Assembly: GCF_000021805.1 (NCBI RefSeq)
Contig: NC_011726.1
Span: 4,124,097 to 4,188,096, forward strand
Direction: 5' to 3'
Origin: Rippkaea orientalis PCC 8801
Lineage (GTDB): Bacteria > Cyanobacteriota > Cyanobacteriia > Cyanobacteriales > Microcystaceae
Length of the DNA stretch: 64,000 bases
The translations under genes were made by a program, and so were the position numbers. Under the pieces are notes generated by a model, which saw only the letters and a program-made list of their open reading frames with translations, searched no databases and was not told the DNA's origin. Numbering within the stretch: the stretch's first letter is position 1; the number at the start of each line of letters is the position of its first letter. Of the stretch, positions 8,293 to 17,970 are shown piece by piece.

Positions 8293-10179
8293 ATGTGTGG
8301 AATTGTTGGCTATATTGGAACTCAAACCGCGACAGATATCCTTGTTAGTGGTCTAGAAAGATTAGAATATCGGGGTTATGACTCAGCCGGAGTCGCTACT
8401 GTTCTAGAGGGTAAATTGCACTGTGTACGGGCTAAAGGCAAATTATACAACCTCCGTGAAAAATTAGAGCGAGAGGTCAATCCCTCCCAAATTGGCATCG
8501 GGCACACCCGTTGGGCTACCCATGGTAAACCGGAAGAACATAATGCCCATCCCCATCGAGATAGTCAACAACGAGTTGCCGTAGTCCAAAATGGCATTAT
8601 TGAAAATCATCAGGAATTACGGGAAGAATTAATCGATCAAGGGGTTGAATTTGCCTCGGAAACCGATACGGAAGTTATTCCCCATTTAATCGCCCAATAT
8701 CTGCCTGAAACCCCCGGTTATGATGATTTTCTCATCGCCGTTCAAAAAACCATCCATCGTCTTAAGGGGTCTTTTGCGATCGCTGTTCTGTGTGCTGATT
8801 GCCCCGATGAGTTGATTGTCGTACGCAATCAAGCCCCGTTGATTATTGGTTTTGGTCAAGGGGAATTTTTCTGTGCCTCCGATGTCACTGCCTTAGTCCC
8901 TCATACCCATGCGGTTTTATCGATGGAGAATGGGGAAATTGCCCGTTTAACCCCCCTCGGCGTGGAAATTTACGATTTTTCGCTCAACCGCCTGAGAAAG
9001 CTGCCTAGAACCCTTGACTGGACAGCTACGACGGTGGAAAAACAGGGCTTCCGCCACTTTATGCTCAAAGAAATTTACGAGCAACCGTCCGTGGTACGAA
9101 GCTGTTTAGAAACCTATTTACAACCCAATTGGCACGCACAAACCAATGCAGATATCAGCCCCATTGACCTAGGGTTAGCGTCTGAATTATGCGAAAACGT
9201 CGATTATATCCAGATTGTTGCCTGTGGAACCAGTTGGAATGCCAGCATGGTTGGCAAGTATTTACTTGAACAGCTTGCAGGTATCCCCACCATGGTACAG
9301 TATGCCTCGGAATTTCGTTATGCTCCTGCTCCGATGTTACCGAATACCTTGACTATTGGGGTCACGCAGTCGGGAGAAACGGCGGATACTTTGGCAGCGT
9401 TGGAGATGGAAAAACAGCGCAAAATGGGGTTAGAATCCCCCTATGATGCCCGTATTTTAGGGATTACCAACCGCCCTGAAAGTACCCTCGCTCACATGGT
9501 AGATCGTATTATTAATACCCAAGCAGGAATCGAAATTGGGGTCGCTGCAACCAAGAGTTTTACAGCGCAATTGATGGGCTTTTATTTCCTAGCGTTAGAA
9601 TTAGCTTATCGTCGGAAAAATTTAGCGTTAGATAAGCTAGAAGGGTTGATTAAAGGGTTACGAGAATTGCCCGCACAAATTGAATTAATTTTAGAAAAAC
9701 AAGGGCAACAAATTGAAGAGTTGGCACACGAATTTGCTGATACTCAAGACTTCATTTTCTTGGGACGGGGAATTAATTTTCCTATCGCTTTAGAGGGTGC
9801 TTTAAAGTTAAAAGAAATCAGTTATATTCATGCGGAAGGCTATCCTGCGGGTGAGATGAAACACGGACCCATTGCTTTATTAGATGCTAAGGTTCCTGTG
9901 GTTGCTATTGCCATGCCTGGACTGGTTCATGATAAAGTATTATCCAATGCACAGGAAGCAAAAGCACGGGATGCGCGGTTAATTGGAGTAACTTCTATTG
10001 ATGATTCTGAGGCGCGATCGACCTTTGATGATCTGTTATTTGTTCCCCATGTGGATGAACTATTGTCTCCTATTATTGCAGTCGTTCCCTTACAATTATT
10101 AGCCTATCATATAGCTGCCAGACGGGGGTTAGACGTGGATCAACCTCGGAATTTAGCTAAGAGTGTTACTGTTGAATAG
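8293..10179 (+). CDS. glmS: Glutamine--fructose-6-phosphate aminotransferase (isomerizing)
   Basis: GlmS makes glucosamine-6-phosphate from fructose-6-phosphate and glutamine, the first step to UDP-GlcNAc for peptidoglycan and outer-membrane glycans. The 628-residue protein begins MCGIVGYIG, where Cys2 is the N-terminal glutamine amidotransferase nucleophile. GIGHTRWATHG and NGIIENH complete the glutaminase domain. Two SIS sugar-isomerase domains follow (CGTSWNAS, GVTQSGETADT, GRGINFPIALEGALKLKEISYIHAEGYPAGEMKHGPIAL), ending in the conserved LAKSVTVE. The 3' end of this gene is the attachment site for Tn7-type transposons, and such an element starts 25 bp after the stop codon here. Confidence 0.97.
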   Translation: MCGIVGYIGTQTATDILVSGLERLEYRGYDSAGVATVLEGKLHCVRAKGKLYNLREKLEREVNPSQIGIGHTRWATHGKPEEHNAHPHRDSQQRVAVVQNGIIENHQELREELIDQGVEFASETDTEVIPHLIAQYLPETPGYDDFLIAVQKTIHRLKGSFAIAVLCADCPDELIVVRNQAPLIIGFGQGEFFCASDVTALVPHTHAVLSMENGEIARLTPLGVEIYDFSLNRLRKLPRTLDWTATTVEKQGFRHFMLKEIYEQPSVVRSCLETYLQPNWHAQTNADISPIDLGLASELCENVDYIQIVACGTSWNASMVGKYLLEQLAGIPTMVQYASEFRYAPAPMLPNTLTIGVTQSGETADTLAALEMEKQRKMGLESPYDARILGITNRPESTLAHMVDRIINTQAGIEIGVAATKSFTAQLMGFYFLALELAYRRKNLALDKLEGLIKGLRELPAQIELILEKQGQQIEELAHEFADTQDFIFLGRGINFPIALEGALKLKEISYIHAEGYPAGEMKHGPIALLDAKVPVVAIAMPGLVHDKVLSNAQEAKARDARLIGVTSIDDSEARSTFDDLLFVPHVDELLSPIIAVVPLQLLAYHIAARRGLDVDQPRNLAKSVTVE

Positions 10180-10203
10180 TTGACCTAATTTACTGCATAA
10201 TCT

Positions 10204-10290
10204 TGTAGGAGGATAATAAAGTCGCATAATAAATAATAAAGTCGTATAATTCATAATAAAGTTGTATAATTATGGTGGACTTAAGAGTTT
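10204..10290. mobile_element. glmS-proximal end of a Tn7-like transposon with TnsB-site repeats
   Basis: A terminal TGT begins 25 bp after the glmS stop, the same spacing as Tn7 at attTn7. Behind it are three near-identical direct repeats of the form (A)ATAATAAAGT(C/T)G(C/T)ATAAT at about 10213-10231, 10231-10249 and 10251-10269. These look like TnsB-binding sites. The tnsA gene begins next, matching the right end of Tn7. No matching opposite end was found. The exact terminal base is inferred from the spacing rule. Confidence 0.7.
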
Positions 10291-10307
10291 GACCATAATA
10301 TACGGTG

Positions 10308-11138
10308 ATGCTTACGACAAGGCGACAGTGGACTCAAACCAAATTTGAACGATACCAAAAGGAAGGTCGTGGCCAGGGGATAGGACAAAACTATGTCCCC
10401 TGGATTAAAATCCAAGACTTCCCGTCTCAGGGTCGTTCTCACAGGATTCCAGGTTGGAAAACTGGACGAATACACCACCTACTATCAGATCAGGAAAAAC
10501 GGACATTCTATCTATTTGAATGGTCTGATGCAGTCATTGACATTAGAGAACAATATCCGTTACTGGATCTCGATTTAGCAATGAGTATTGCTGATGAAAT
10601 GAACATTAAATACCCAGAAGATCCAGAGAATCACACTCCTTATGTGTTGACCACGGATTTTATGATAACGATAGAACGGGAAGGACAACCTATTCAAGTA
10701 GCAAGAACTGTTAAATCGACAAAGGATTTAGAAAAAAAACGAACAGCAGAAAAATTAGAATTAGAGAGAAGATATTATCTGTCCAAAAATATCGATTGGG
10801 GAATCATTACAGAAAAAGGAATTTCTAGGATTTTTGCTAGTAATGTAGAGTGGGTTCATCCGAATTATCAGTTAGAATCAACTGCTCATGCAGATTTAGT
10901 AGAACTCCGTCGCATTGCTATTACCTTAAAAGAAAAGTTAAGTACAGATAGTACAACTATTACAAAAATAACGGCTTCTCTTGATAAAGAAATGAACTTA
11001 GAAGCAGGAACAGCTTTGTCATTATTTAAGCATTTAGTAGCTCGAAAACAGATTATTGTAGATATGTTTAATTCAAAAATATCAAGTAGTTTATCGACTC
11101 AATCTATTCAAAACATTGTGTGGGATGATTATGAGTAA
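10308..11138 (+). CDS. tnsA: Tn7-like transposase endonuclease TnsA
   Basis: TnsA makes the 5' strand cuts that, with TnsB, excise a Tn7-type element completely. This ~276-residue protein has the restriction-enzyme-like core: Glu72 in LFEWSDAVIDI, Asp118 in VLTTDFMI and Lys137 in ARTVKSTKDL (numbered from the upstream GTG at 10305). A C-terminal winged-helix region follows. ATG 10308 is preferred to that GTG. The stop overlaps tnsB, so the genes form an operon reading away from glmS. An active TnsA predicts cut-and-paste rather than copy-in transposition, unlike Tn5053 or V-K CAST. Confidence 0.88.
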   Translation: MLTTRRQWTQTKFERYQKEGRGQGIGQNYVPWIKIQDFPSQGRSHRIPGWKTGRIHHLLSDQEKRTFYLFEWSDAVIDIREQYPLLDLDLAMSIADEMNIKYPEDPENHTPYVLTTDFMITIEREGQPIQVARTVKSTKDLEKKRTAEKLELERRYYLSKNIDWGIITEKGISRIFASNVEWVHPNYQLESTAHADLVELRRIAITLKEKLSTDSTTITKITASLDKEMNLEAGTALSLFKHLVARKQIIVDMFNSKISSSLSTQSIQNIVWDDYE

Positions 11139-13370
11139 TGAAATTTTTGTTAACGATATTATCCAATGGAAATCTGATAATGACGCTGATTCACTCATTG
11201 AACGAGTTGTCTGGATTGATGAAGGTTATACAATAGCGTTTGTATTTGATATTAATGCTGATAAAGGATTTCCTCGCAGTTGCTCAGTTAAAGATATCAA
11301 AGAAGCTTTGAAACACAAGGAAGCATTCAAATTAGAATTAGATCCATGGGGAAGAATGATACAGGAAGAGAGTTTATCTGAGAAAGATAAACTACTAAGA
11401 GATAATGCCTGGGAAATTATTTCATCATTAGTAATTCAAGAACCTGATATATACTATCGGGATATCAGAGGAAAGCTTGTTCAACAAGTTATTGATGAAT
11501 ATAATCAAGATCTTCAAGAGAATAAGTTGATTCCGTTAACCGTTTATAAGTATTTACGAAGATTTTGGCAACGAGGTAAAAATAAGAACGCTTTATTACC
11601 TGATTATAATAATTCAGGGGGTAAGGGAAAGCGAAGACAAGCTGGTGATAAAAAAAGAGGAAGACCAAGAAAATATAAAAACCATCCTGAAATTGGTGAA
11701 GGAATTAATATTACTGAACAAGATAGACAGATTTTCAGAATTGCTATTAATAAATTCTATCGAACTAAAACTCAAAACTCTCTAATGACAGCGTATAAAT
11801 TAATGATTAAAGATTATTATGCTGAAGAATACCAATTTGATGAGAAAAATGTGAAAACATCAATTCTCATTCCTCCTGAAAAACGTCCGACTTTTACCCA
11901 ATTTCGCTACTGGTATGAAACTGAAAATAGTAATTTAGAGAAAACAATTACTACTCGAAAAGGATCTAAAAGATATGCGTTAGAAAATCGAGCCCTTTTA
12001 GGAACCTCGAAACAGGAAACCATTGGACCTGGTTCTCGATATCAAATTGATGCGACAGTTGCGGATATTTATTTACTGTCTAAATATCAGCGTAACTGGA
12101 TTATTGGACGACCTGTTGTGTATGTAGTTATTGATGTCTTTAGTCGCATGATTGTGGGGGTATATGTAGGATTAGAAGGACCTTCATGGTTAGGTGCAAT
12201 GATGGCTTTAGTGAATGCAGCAACTAATAAAGTTTCATTTTGTCGGGAATTTAAGATTAATATTACTGAGGAAGAATGGCCTTGTTATCACATTCCTGAA
12301 TGTCTTTTAGGAGATAGAGGTGAGTTAGTTGGAATGACAGTAGAGACTATAATTCCTAATTTATTTATTCGGGTAGAAAATGCAGCCTCTTATCGAGCAG
12401 ATTGGAAGGGTTTAGTTGAAAGACATTTTCGAGTCATTCATGAACGAGTTAAACCATTTTTACCAGGATTTATTGATACTGATTTTAGGCAAAGAGGAGC
12501 GAAAGATTACCGTTTAGATAGTCGTCTCGATATTGACCAATTCACTGAAATCATTATTGAGATTATTCTTTACCATAATAGCCATGAGTTAAAGAGCTAT
12601 AATCGAGATGAGCAGATGATTGCTGATGATATAGTTCCTATTCCTATTGAGTTATGGAAGTGGGGAATTAAGAATCGTTCAGGTAAGTTAAGAACGATTA
12701 ATGAAGATATTATAAAACTGAATTTAATGCCGACAGAAAAAGCTAGAATTACAGAAAGAGGTATTCGCTTTAAATCCATGTATTATAGTTGTGAAAAAGC
12801 GATTAATGAGATGTGGTTTGAAAAAGCAAGAAGTAAGCTTTTATCCAAGGAAGAAAAATCTTTGAAAATTGCCTATGATCCTCGACAAATGGATTTCATT
12901 TATTTACCTTCTCCAGATGGTCGGGACTTTGAAAAATGTTATTTAATTGATCCAGATGAACGCTATGCTCATAAAACAATTTATGATGTAGAATATTTAT
13001 TAGCTTATGAAAAGTTACAACAACAGAAACGAGAAGGCAAGCAGCTACAAAATGAAGTTGATTTAATGGCTAAAATAGAAAGTGTTGCTAGTCGTGCTAA
13101 ACAAGAAACGGAAAAATACCAATATAAAAGTGAGAGCAATTTACAGAAAACATCTGGTATTCGAGAGCATAGAGCAGCCGAAAAAAACAGCGTAGGGAAG
13201 TAGAAGCTTTTGAACTTAAGGATAATAGTAAAGAATTACCTTCTCCCGAAAAGACAAAAATCAAGGAAGAGGTTAAACTATCTAAATCAACTCAATCAAC
13301 TCAATCAACTCAACCAAATCATTTAGACTTATTAGCAAGAAAACGAAGGGAGCGTAAAGGTGGAAAGTAA
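11131..13370 (+). CDS. tnsB: Tn7-like transposase TnsB, with a probable -1 frameshift extension
   Basis: TnsB binds the transposon ends and joins 3' ends to target. The DDE core reads QIDATVAD (Asp307), LLGDRGELVG (Asp395) and GLVERHFRV (Glu430), counted from ATG 11131, with DD(35)E spacing. It has a basic N-terminal domain and the Mu-type beta barrel after the core. The zero frame stops at 13201-13203. At 13180-13190 the sequence GCC GAA AAA AAC holds the slippery heptamer A AAA AAC. The -1 frame continues 55-60 codons (QRREVEAFELKDNSKEL, three STQ-like repeats, LLARKRRERKGGK) to TAA 13368-13370 and overlaps the tnsC start. Programmed frameshifting or a one-base deletion are both possible. 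ATG 11131 overlaps the tnsA stop by 8 bp; an in-frame ATG at 11125 and a TTG at 11116 are alternative starts. Confidence 0.88.
13183..13189 (+). promoter_or_regulatory. Candidate -1 ribosomal slippery heptamer in tnsB
   Basis: In the tnsB frame the bases read as xxA AAA AAC, the canonical X XXY YYZ slip site. Slipping back one base gives CAG CGT AGG and opens a frame of almost 60 codons that ends by overlapping tnsC. Position is accurate to within a base or two. Confidence 0.45.
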
Positions 13371-15057
13371 AGATTTTACCAATAAATATGACTATTATAA
13401 TTGGATAGAAATTCCTGATGGTACACGCGCTGCTGTGTCTAAATATCGTCAGTTTAAGCAGATAGAATATAATAATAATCCTATTATTGAAGCTTTACCA
13501 CCGATATTTTCTCAAGCTGAATTTGTAGATTTAGCCACAAGATTACCGTTATATGACCCTTTAGAAAGACAATTAGAAGCACAAGATAGGTTTCATTGTA
13601 TTGAGCGATTATCTCGCTATTTTGACCCCCTTTCTATCACCATTGATTTACAACAAACTATCTGTGTTTTATTAATGAGTGGTTATATTTCTCGGAATCC
13701 TTTACAACCAGAATATGCAAGACGTTCAAGACAAATTTATGGGTCAATTCAAGCTAAAGATGGTCACAATTTAGAACAATATGTGACAGTTCCTACGACT
13801 GCTTCAGGACTAACTATTATTGGAGAATCAGGGTTAGGAAAGTCAACAAATTTAGCGAATATTCTTGATATTTATCCACAAGTGATTCTTCATCCTCAAT
13901 ATAATGTGACTCAAATTGTTTGGTTAAAGGTAGATTGTCCTCATGCGGGTTCTTTGAAAGGGTTATGTACGGATATTTTTCTCGCTGTTGACAGGTTATT
14001 AGGGACAAATCACTTCAAAAAATTCGGTTCTAAGGGTAATTCTGAGGATTATATGTTAGCGCAAGTGGCACAAATTGCCCATACTCATCATTTAGGGTTA
14101 TTAGTGATTGATGAGATGCAAAATTTAGCTAATGCGAGGAGAGGACGGGATGATTTACTGAATTTTTTGGTGAAAATGGATAATATTATTGGTATTGCCG
14201 TGATAAGAGTGGGAACCAATGAAGCAGAACCGATTTTGACAGGAAATTTTAGGAATGCGAGACGGGGAACAGGAGAAGGTGCAGTACGCTGGAAACGGAT
14301 GGAAAATAACGGAAATTGGCAGTTTTTTGTCGAGGGAATGTGGGATTATCAGTGGACAAAAACTGAGGTTCTCTATTCTGAGGAAATTAGTGACGCACTC
14401 TATGAAGAAACCCAAGGAATCATCGATATTGTGATTAAATTATACAAAATGGTGCAATGGCGAGCTATTTCTCTGGGTGACGATGAAATAATCACGGTTG
14501 ATTTAATTCAGCAAGTTGCACAAGAGGGGTTATATCTGGTGAAACCGATGTTAGATGCGATACGTTCGGGGAATCTGGTACAAATGAAAAAGTACCGAGA
14601 TATTGCCCCTGTAGATATTTCTGACTATCGAGAAAAGTGTTTAAATGATATCAATTTTGAGGATTTAGCAGAATTAAGACGCATCAGACGCAATAATAAA
14701 CAGTCAGCAACTCTGTCTCCTCTGCTTAAGCAAGTGATTGTGGAATTACTAGAGTTGGAGGTTGAACCCACTTTAGCGAAACGGTTGGGGGAAAGGATGG
14801 TTAATGAAAATCCCCAGGAAACGGATATTTCTAAGTTAGTTAATCAAGCGTATAAGATAGCATTACAAGGGGAAGCATTTAAGGGCAATAAATCAAGAAA
14901 ACCGCAGTCCAAAGGTAAATTAAATCCGAATTATGTTGAAAATGACATGAGAAAGATTCTAGAGGAGGCTAAAAATAATCAAATTCCTGTTTATGAACCG
15001 TTGGTAGAAGCAAAGATTATTAAAGATAGTCCTGAAGTCGATTTTTTCTTAATTTAG
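13360..15057 (+). CDS. tnsC: Tn7-like AAA+ regulator TnsC
   Basis: TnsC is the ATP-dependent matchmaker between target selectors (TnsD/TniQ) and the TnsAB transposase. The 565-residue protein has a Walker A motif GESGLGKST near residues 154-163, Walker B LLVIDEMQN near residue 248, and a long C-terminal region that in Tn7 contacts TnsA and TnsB. The GTG start overlaps the end of the extended tnsB frame by 11 bp, supporting coupling. TniQ follows 7 bp after the stop. Length is similar to Tn7 TnsC (555) and longer than the short TnsC of V-K CAST, in line with a Tn7-type rather than V-K element. Confidence 0.9.
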   Translation: MESKDFTNKYDYYNWIEIPDGTRAAVSKYRQFKQIEYNNNPIIEALPPIFSQAEFVDLATRLPLYDPLERQLEAQDRFHCIERLSRYFDPLSITIDLQQTICVLLMSGYISRNPLQPEYARRSRQIYGSIQAKDGHNLEQYVTVPTTASGLTIIGESGLGKSTNLANILDIYPQVILHPQYNVTQIVWLKVDCPHAGSLKGLCTDIFLAVDRLLGTNHFKKFGSKGNSEDYMLAQVAQIAHTHHLGLLVIDEMQNLANARRGRDDLLNFLVKMDNIIGIAVIRVGTNEAEPILTGNFRNARRGTGEGAVRWKRMENNGNWQFFVEGMWDYQWTKTEVLYSEEISDALYEETQGIIDIVIKLYKMVQWRAISLGDDEIITVDLIQQVAQEGLYLVKPMLDAIRSGNLVQMKKYRDIAPVDISDYREKCLNDINFEDLAELRRIRRNNKQSATLSPLLKQVIVELLELEVEPTLAKRLGERMVNENPQETDISKLVNQAYKIALQGEAFKGNKSRKPQSKGKLNPNYVENDMRKILEEAKNNQIPVYEPLVEAKIIKDSPEVDFFLI

Positions 15058-15064
15058 TCAATTA

Positions 15065-15891
15065 ATGTTGTCTTTTTTCCCAATTCCTTACCCTGATGAA
15101 CTGTTCTACAGTGTGATGTGTCGTTATCATGTCAGGAGTGGAAACCGTAGTTTTCGACAGACAAAGCTTGATTTATTCAATACGGTAGGAAGTAAGCAAT
15201 ATTATCTCGGATTACCGAATAGTTTGGCTACTTTAGTCCATCAGTTACCCTTCGGTTCCAGTTTGACGATTAATCAGTTATTACAAGAGCATACCCTTTT
15301 CCCCTATTATCGGACATTTTTGACTAATCGTGAGGTGAAACGGTTACGGGAGTTGATGGAGGGAAAGGAAAGTAAATCTATCGCACAAGTAGCGAAAATA
15401 CCCAAGTTAAGGCTTTATTATCCTGAATATTTGCGATTTTGTCCCCAATGTTTAGCGGAAGACTTACAGCAGTATGGGGAGACATTTTGGCATCGAAATC
15501 ATCAAATTTCGGGGATAAGGGGGTGTTTAACCCATCGAGTAGGGTTGCAAAATAGTCGGGTGTTGGTGTCAGAAATGGGGAAAGGTTTTATTGCTGCGGA
15601 TGAGAATAATTGTGTAGGGGATGGAGTGAGTTATGATGAGGAGGTTTTGCAGGGTTTATGGGAGTTTAGCAAAGTGATTGAGGAGAAGATGAAATATAAA
15701 GGCGGTTTTAAGGGGTTGGAAGGGTTGATGGATGAGTATAAGGAGAGTTTGATGAGTTTGGGGTTATTAGAGGAGAAGAGGTTAGCTGAGGCGATGTTAA
15801 AGCGGTATGGGGAAGGGGTGTTAAGGGTGATTCATCCTGAGATGATGGATAATTTGGGGGAATATGTATCAGGGTGTTTGTTGGGGTGTGA
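15065..15891 (+). CDS. tnsD: Target selector TnsD/TniQ, C-terminally truncated
   Basis: TnsD recognises the glmS 3' end and recruits TnsC. The visible ~276 residues start with the TniQ signature FFPIPYPDELFYSVMCRYHVRSG and contain a zinc-finger-like CPQC...CLTHRVGL cluster near residues 125-160. They continue into a helical region typical of TnsD (KESLMSLGLLEEKRLAEAML). Tn7 TnsD is ~508 residues, so the C-terminal DNA-recognition half is missing. The frame enters an IS630 terminal repeat at 15894 and the last codons (to TGA 15905-15907) are IS-derived. Removing the nested insertions does not restore the frame, so the loss is permanent. Confidence 0.8.
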
Positions 15892-15893
15892 TA

Positions 15894-16602
15894 TGAAATC
15901 CGCTTGAATGGTTAACGTATAATAAAAGGGTAGAGTTAATAAATGATCGCCCCCAGATGCCAAGAAGAATTGAGATAGTCTCTCACCTGAGTATCACTGA
16001 ATTACAAACTAAATAAAGGTAAAAGAATTACAGGAAAAATATCCAGAGAAAAAAGTGGAATTATGGACAGAAGATGAACATAGAATTGGACTGAAGCCTA
16101 TCTATAGAAGGATCTGGGTTCCGTGGTGGGATGTTCCAACGGCCAGTATAAAATGGCAATATAAATGGGTCTGGCTTTACGGTTTTGTTAATCCTGAATC
16201 TGGTGAAACCTATTGGTGGTTAATGCCTTTTGTGAATCAGGAAATATTCAGCCAAGTTTTAGAGGACTTTGCTAGGTATTTTGGGATTGGGGACAAGAAG
16301 CAAGTTCTGTTAGTGTTAGATGGAGCTAGATGGCATACCAGTAAATCTTTAAAAATCCCCGAAGGAATAGACTTAGAATTTTTACCCTCTTATTCTCCTG
16401 AATTGGAACCAGCCGAAAGATTGTGGCCACTGACAAATGAGCCAATTGTTAATCGTTCTTTTGAAACAATAGAAGAATTAGAAGAGGTCTTGATTCCTCG
16501 CCTTAAGGTATTAATGGAACAGCCAGAATTTGTGAGTGGATTAACTTGTTTTCATTGGTGGCCGACAACTGATACTTGCATTAACTGATTAAACGGATTT
16601 CA
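15894..16602 (+). mobile_element. IS630-family element with internal deletion
   Basis: The 709-bp element is bounded by TGAAATCCG at 15894 and CGGATTTCA ending at 16602, flanked on both sides by the TA duplication typical of IS630/Tc1-mariner (15892-15893 and 16603-16604). It lies at the tnsD truncation point. The transposase inside is defective, so it could only move with help from an intact relative. Confidence 0.85.
15957..16588 (+). pseudogene. IS630 transposase, N-terminal HTH region deleted
   Basis: ATG 15957 gives PRRIEIVSHLSITELQTK and then a stop (16014-16016). This is the normal N-terminus of an IS630 group transposase. The downstream frame (from about 16020) carries the catalytic domain: WTEDEHRIGL for the first Asp, LVLDGARWH for the second and SYSPELEPAERLWP for the Glu. 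The helix-turn-helix segment between them, around 100-150 residues in intact relatives, is gone. Confidence 0.82.
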
Positions 16603-16607
16603 TATAA

Positions 16608-17966
16608 CTCTCTTCTGTCAATCTAGGCAGAAGAATAACAAAAGTCATGCCAACAATAAACCAAATATCGTAAACAATCAAAGTCATTAAATTTGGCAAT
16701 AAGCCTAGGAAAACCTAACGATAATTGAGGGATAGGAAAAATTTTCAGCCATCTTAAAATCAAATTAAAACAGATAAAAGGCTGTAAAATCAACTGAAGG
16801 TTATTTAGCTGATTTTTCCAGCCTTTTTCTGAGTCCCATAAGTCATGTTGTTGATAGCAGTTAGGGATGGGAGCAACGGAAGGGTTAAAAATATCATGAT
16901 GTAGACAAACCAGGAGATAGGCACACATCACTAATTCCCACCATTTTTGTATATCTGCATAGTTTGTCAAGCGAAAATCTGCCCATCCTAACTCATTTTT
17001 ACTGTTTCTAAATCCTTGTTCTTCATAAGCTCGTATTTTGTAAATATCGCCAACTTCTTTATAATTAAGGCTCGGAATTTTGGTCATAACAAACCAAGTT
17101 GAGTCATCAGGAACAGTTTCTTTATCGGTGGTAATTTGCCAGTCTTGCACCTCTCTTCTTTTGCCATAAATTATCTCTCGAATGTAACGAGTTTCTTCTT
17201 GACCATTCCATCTGATATTCTTATAAGCTCTCCATCTATTAGCTCTTACTATTTGTCCTTTGGGTAGCCATACCCCATGATTACTGCGGATTCCCACTGC
17301 ATATTCTATTCCCAATTTTTCTAAAATACTAATAAAGTTACTATGGCTTTCCCCATACAAACTATCAGCTAATACTCTTTTTATATTAAAGCCCATCTCT
17401 TGAATTTCTTTCACTAATTCTGCTCCTAGTTCTGGTTTTGTTTGATACTTATCTCCCTCTTTTAATCTCTCTTTCGGTTTAAAGATTTTAAACTTTAACG
17501 GAAAAGTCATTCCCTCGCAATACCCATAGGCATTCACCGATACTATCCCCTTTTCAATTTTTCCTAAATTGCCGATATATTGTCTCTTGACATAATCGGT
17601 CTTTTCTCCTTTCTTTTTATCTCCTGTCTCATCTATTATTACCATAATTTCTCTTCTTCTTTTCTCTAGGTCACAAGCTTGCCAAGGCGATTGACTAATA
17701 AAATGGTGTAATCCTTGTCCATTTTTTAATCCTACCACCTTAGCTATAGCTGGTAAACTCTTTCTTTTTAGCTCACTTATTAGTCCCAACTGAAGATATT
17801 TAAAGGACTCATAAGCTCTGACTTCTACGAATAAGTCTCTGTATAATTCACAGTATGTATCTACGAATTGAACCGTTGGTCGCGGTGGACGAGGCTTAAC
17901 CATAATCTCTGTCTGGCTTTCAAGCTTTTTTTCTCATTTTACCTCACCCAGTTTGACAGAAGAGAG
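16608..17966 (-). mobile_element. IS701-family insertion sequence
   Basis: A 1359-bp element with inverted ends CTCTCTTCTGTCAA (16608) and TTTGACAGAAGAGAG (ending 17966), flanked by a 4-bp ATAA duplication at 16604-16607 and 17967-17970. It contains one intact transposase gene. The left duplication shares one base with the IS630 TA duplication, so the two IS elements abut. On the right it sits inside the 3' end of an ISAs1-type transposase. The same terminal repeats cap the small MITEs at 20548 and 51188. Confidence 0.88.
16623..17903 (-). CDS. IS701-family transposase
   Basis: This 426-residue DDE transposase appears intact. It has an N-terminal domain (PPRPTVQFVDTYCELYRDLF), the first catalytic Asp in IMVIIDETGDKKKG, a second Asp in VLADSLYGES and the Glu region YKIRAYEEQGFRNSKNELGWADFR, as in IS701/IS4-like enzymes. 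The C-terminus is rich in hydrophobic and aromatic residues, usual for this family. No frameshift is seen, so it is the best candidate to mobilise the related MITEs in this window. Confidence 0.88.
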   Translation of the reverse strand: MVKPRPPRPTVQFVDTYCELYRDLFVEVRAYESFKYLQLGLISELKRKSLPAIAKVVGLKNGQGLHHFISQSPWQACDLEKRRREIMVIIDETGDKKKGEKTDYVKRQYIGNLGKIEKGIVSVNAYGYCEGMTFPLKFKIFKPKERLKEGDKYQTKPELGAELVKEIQEMGFNIKRVLADSLYGESHSNFISILEKLGIEYAVGIRSNHGVWLPKGQIVRANRWRAYKNIRWNGQEETRYIREIIYGKRREVQDWQITTDKETVPDDSTWFVMTKIPSLNYKEVGDIYKIRAYEEQGFRNSKNELGWADFRLTNYADIQKWWELVMCAYLLVCLHHDIFNPSVAPIPNCYQQHDLWDSEKGWKNQLNNLQLILQPFICFNLILRWLKIFPIPQLSLGFPRLIAKFNDFDCLRYLVYCWHDFCYSSA

Positions 17967-17970
17967 ATAA

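Noticed and set aside
10204-15907. Type I-B or other RNA-guided CAST
   Set aside because: tnsABCD order at glmS fits plain Tn7-like; no cas genes, CRISPR array or second TniQ was seen in the window.
15892-17970. Full-length tnsD hidden behind the insertions
   Set aside because: Removing IS630 and IS701 gives GCDITD then a stop and ISAs1 sequence, not TnsD.
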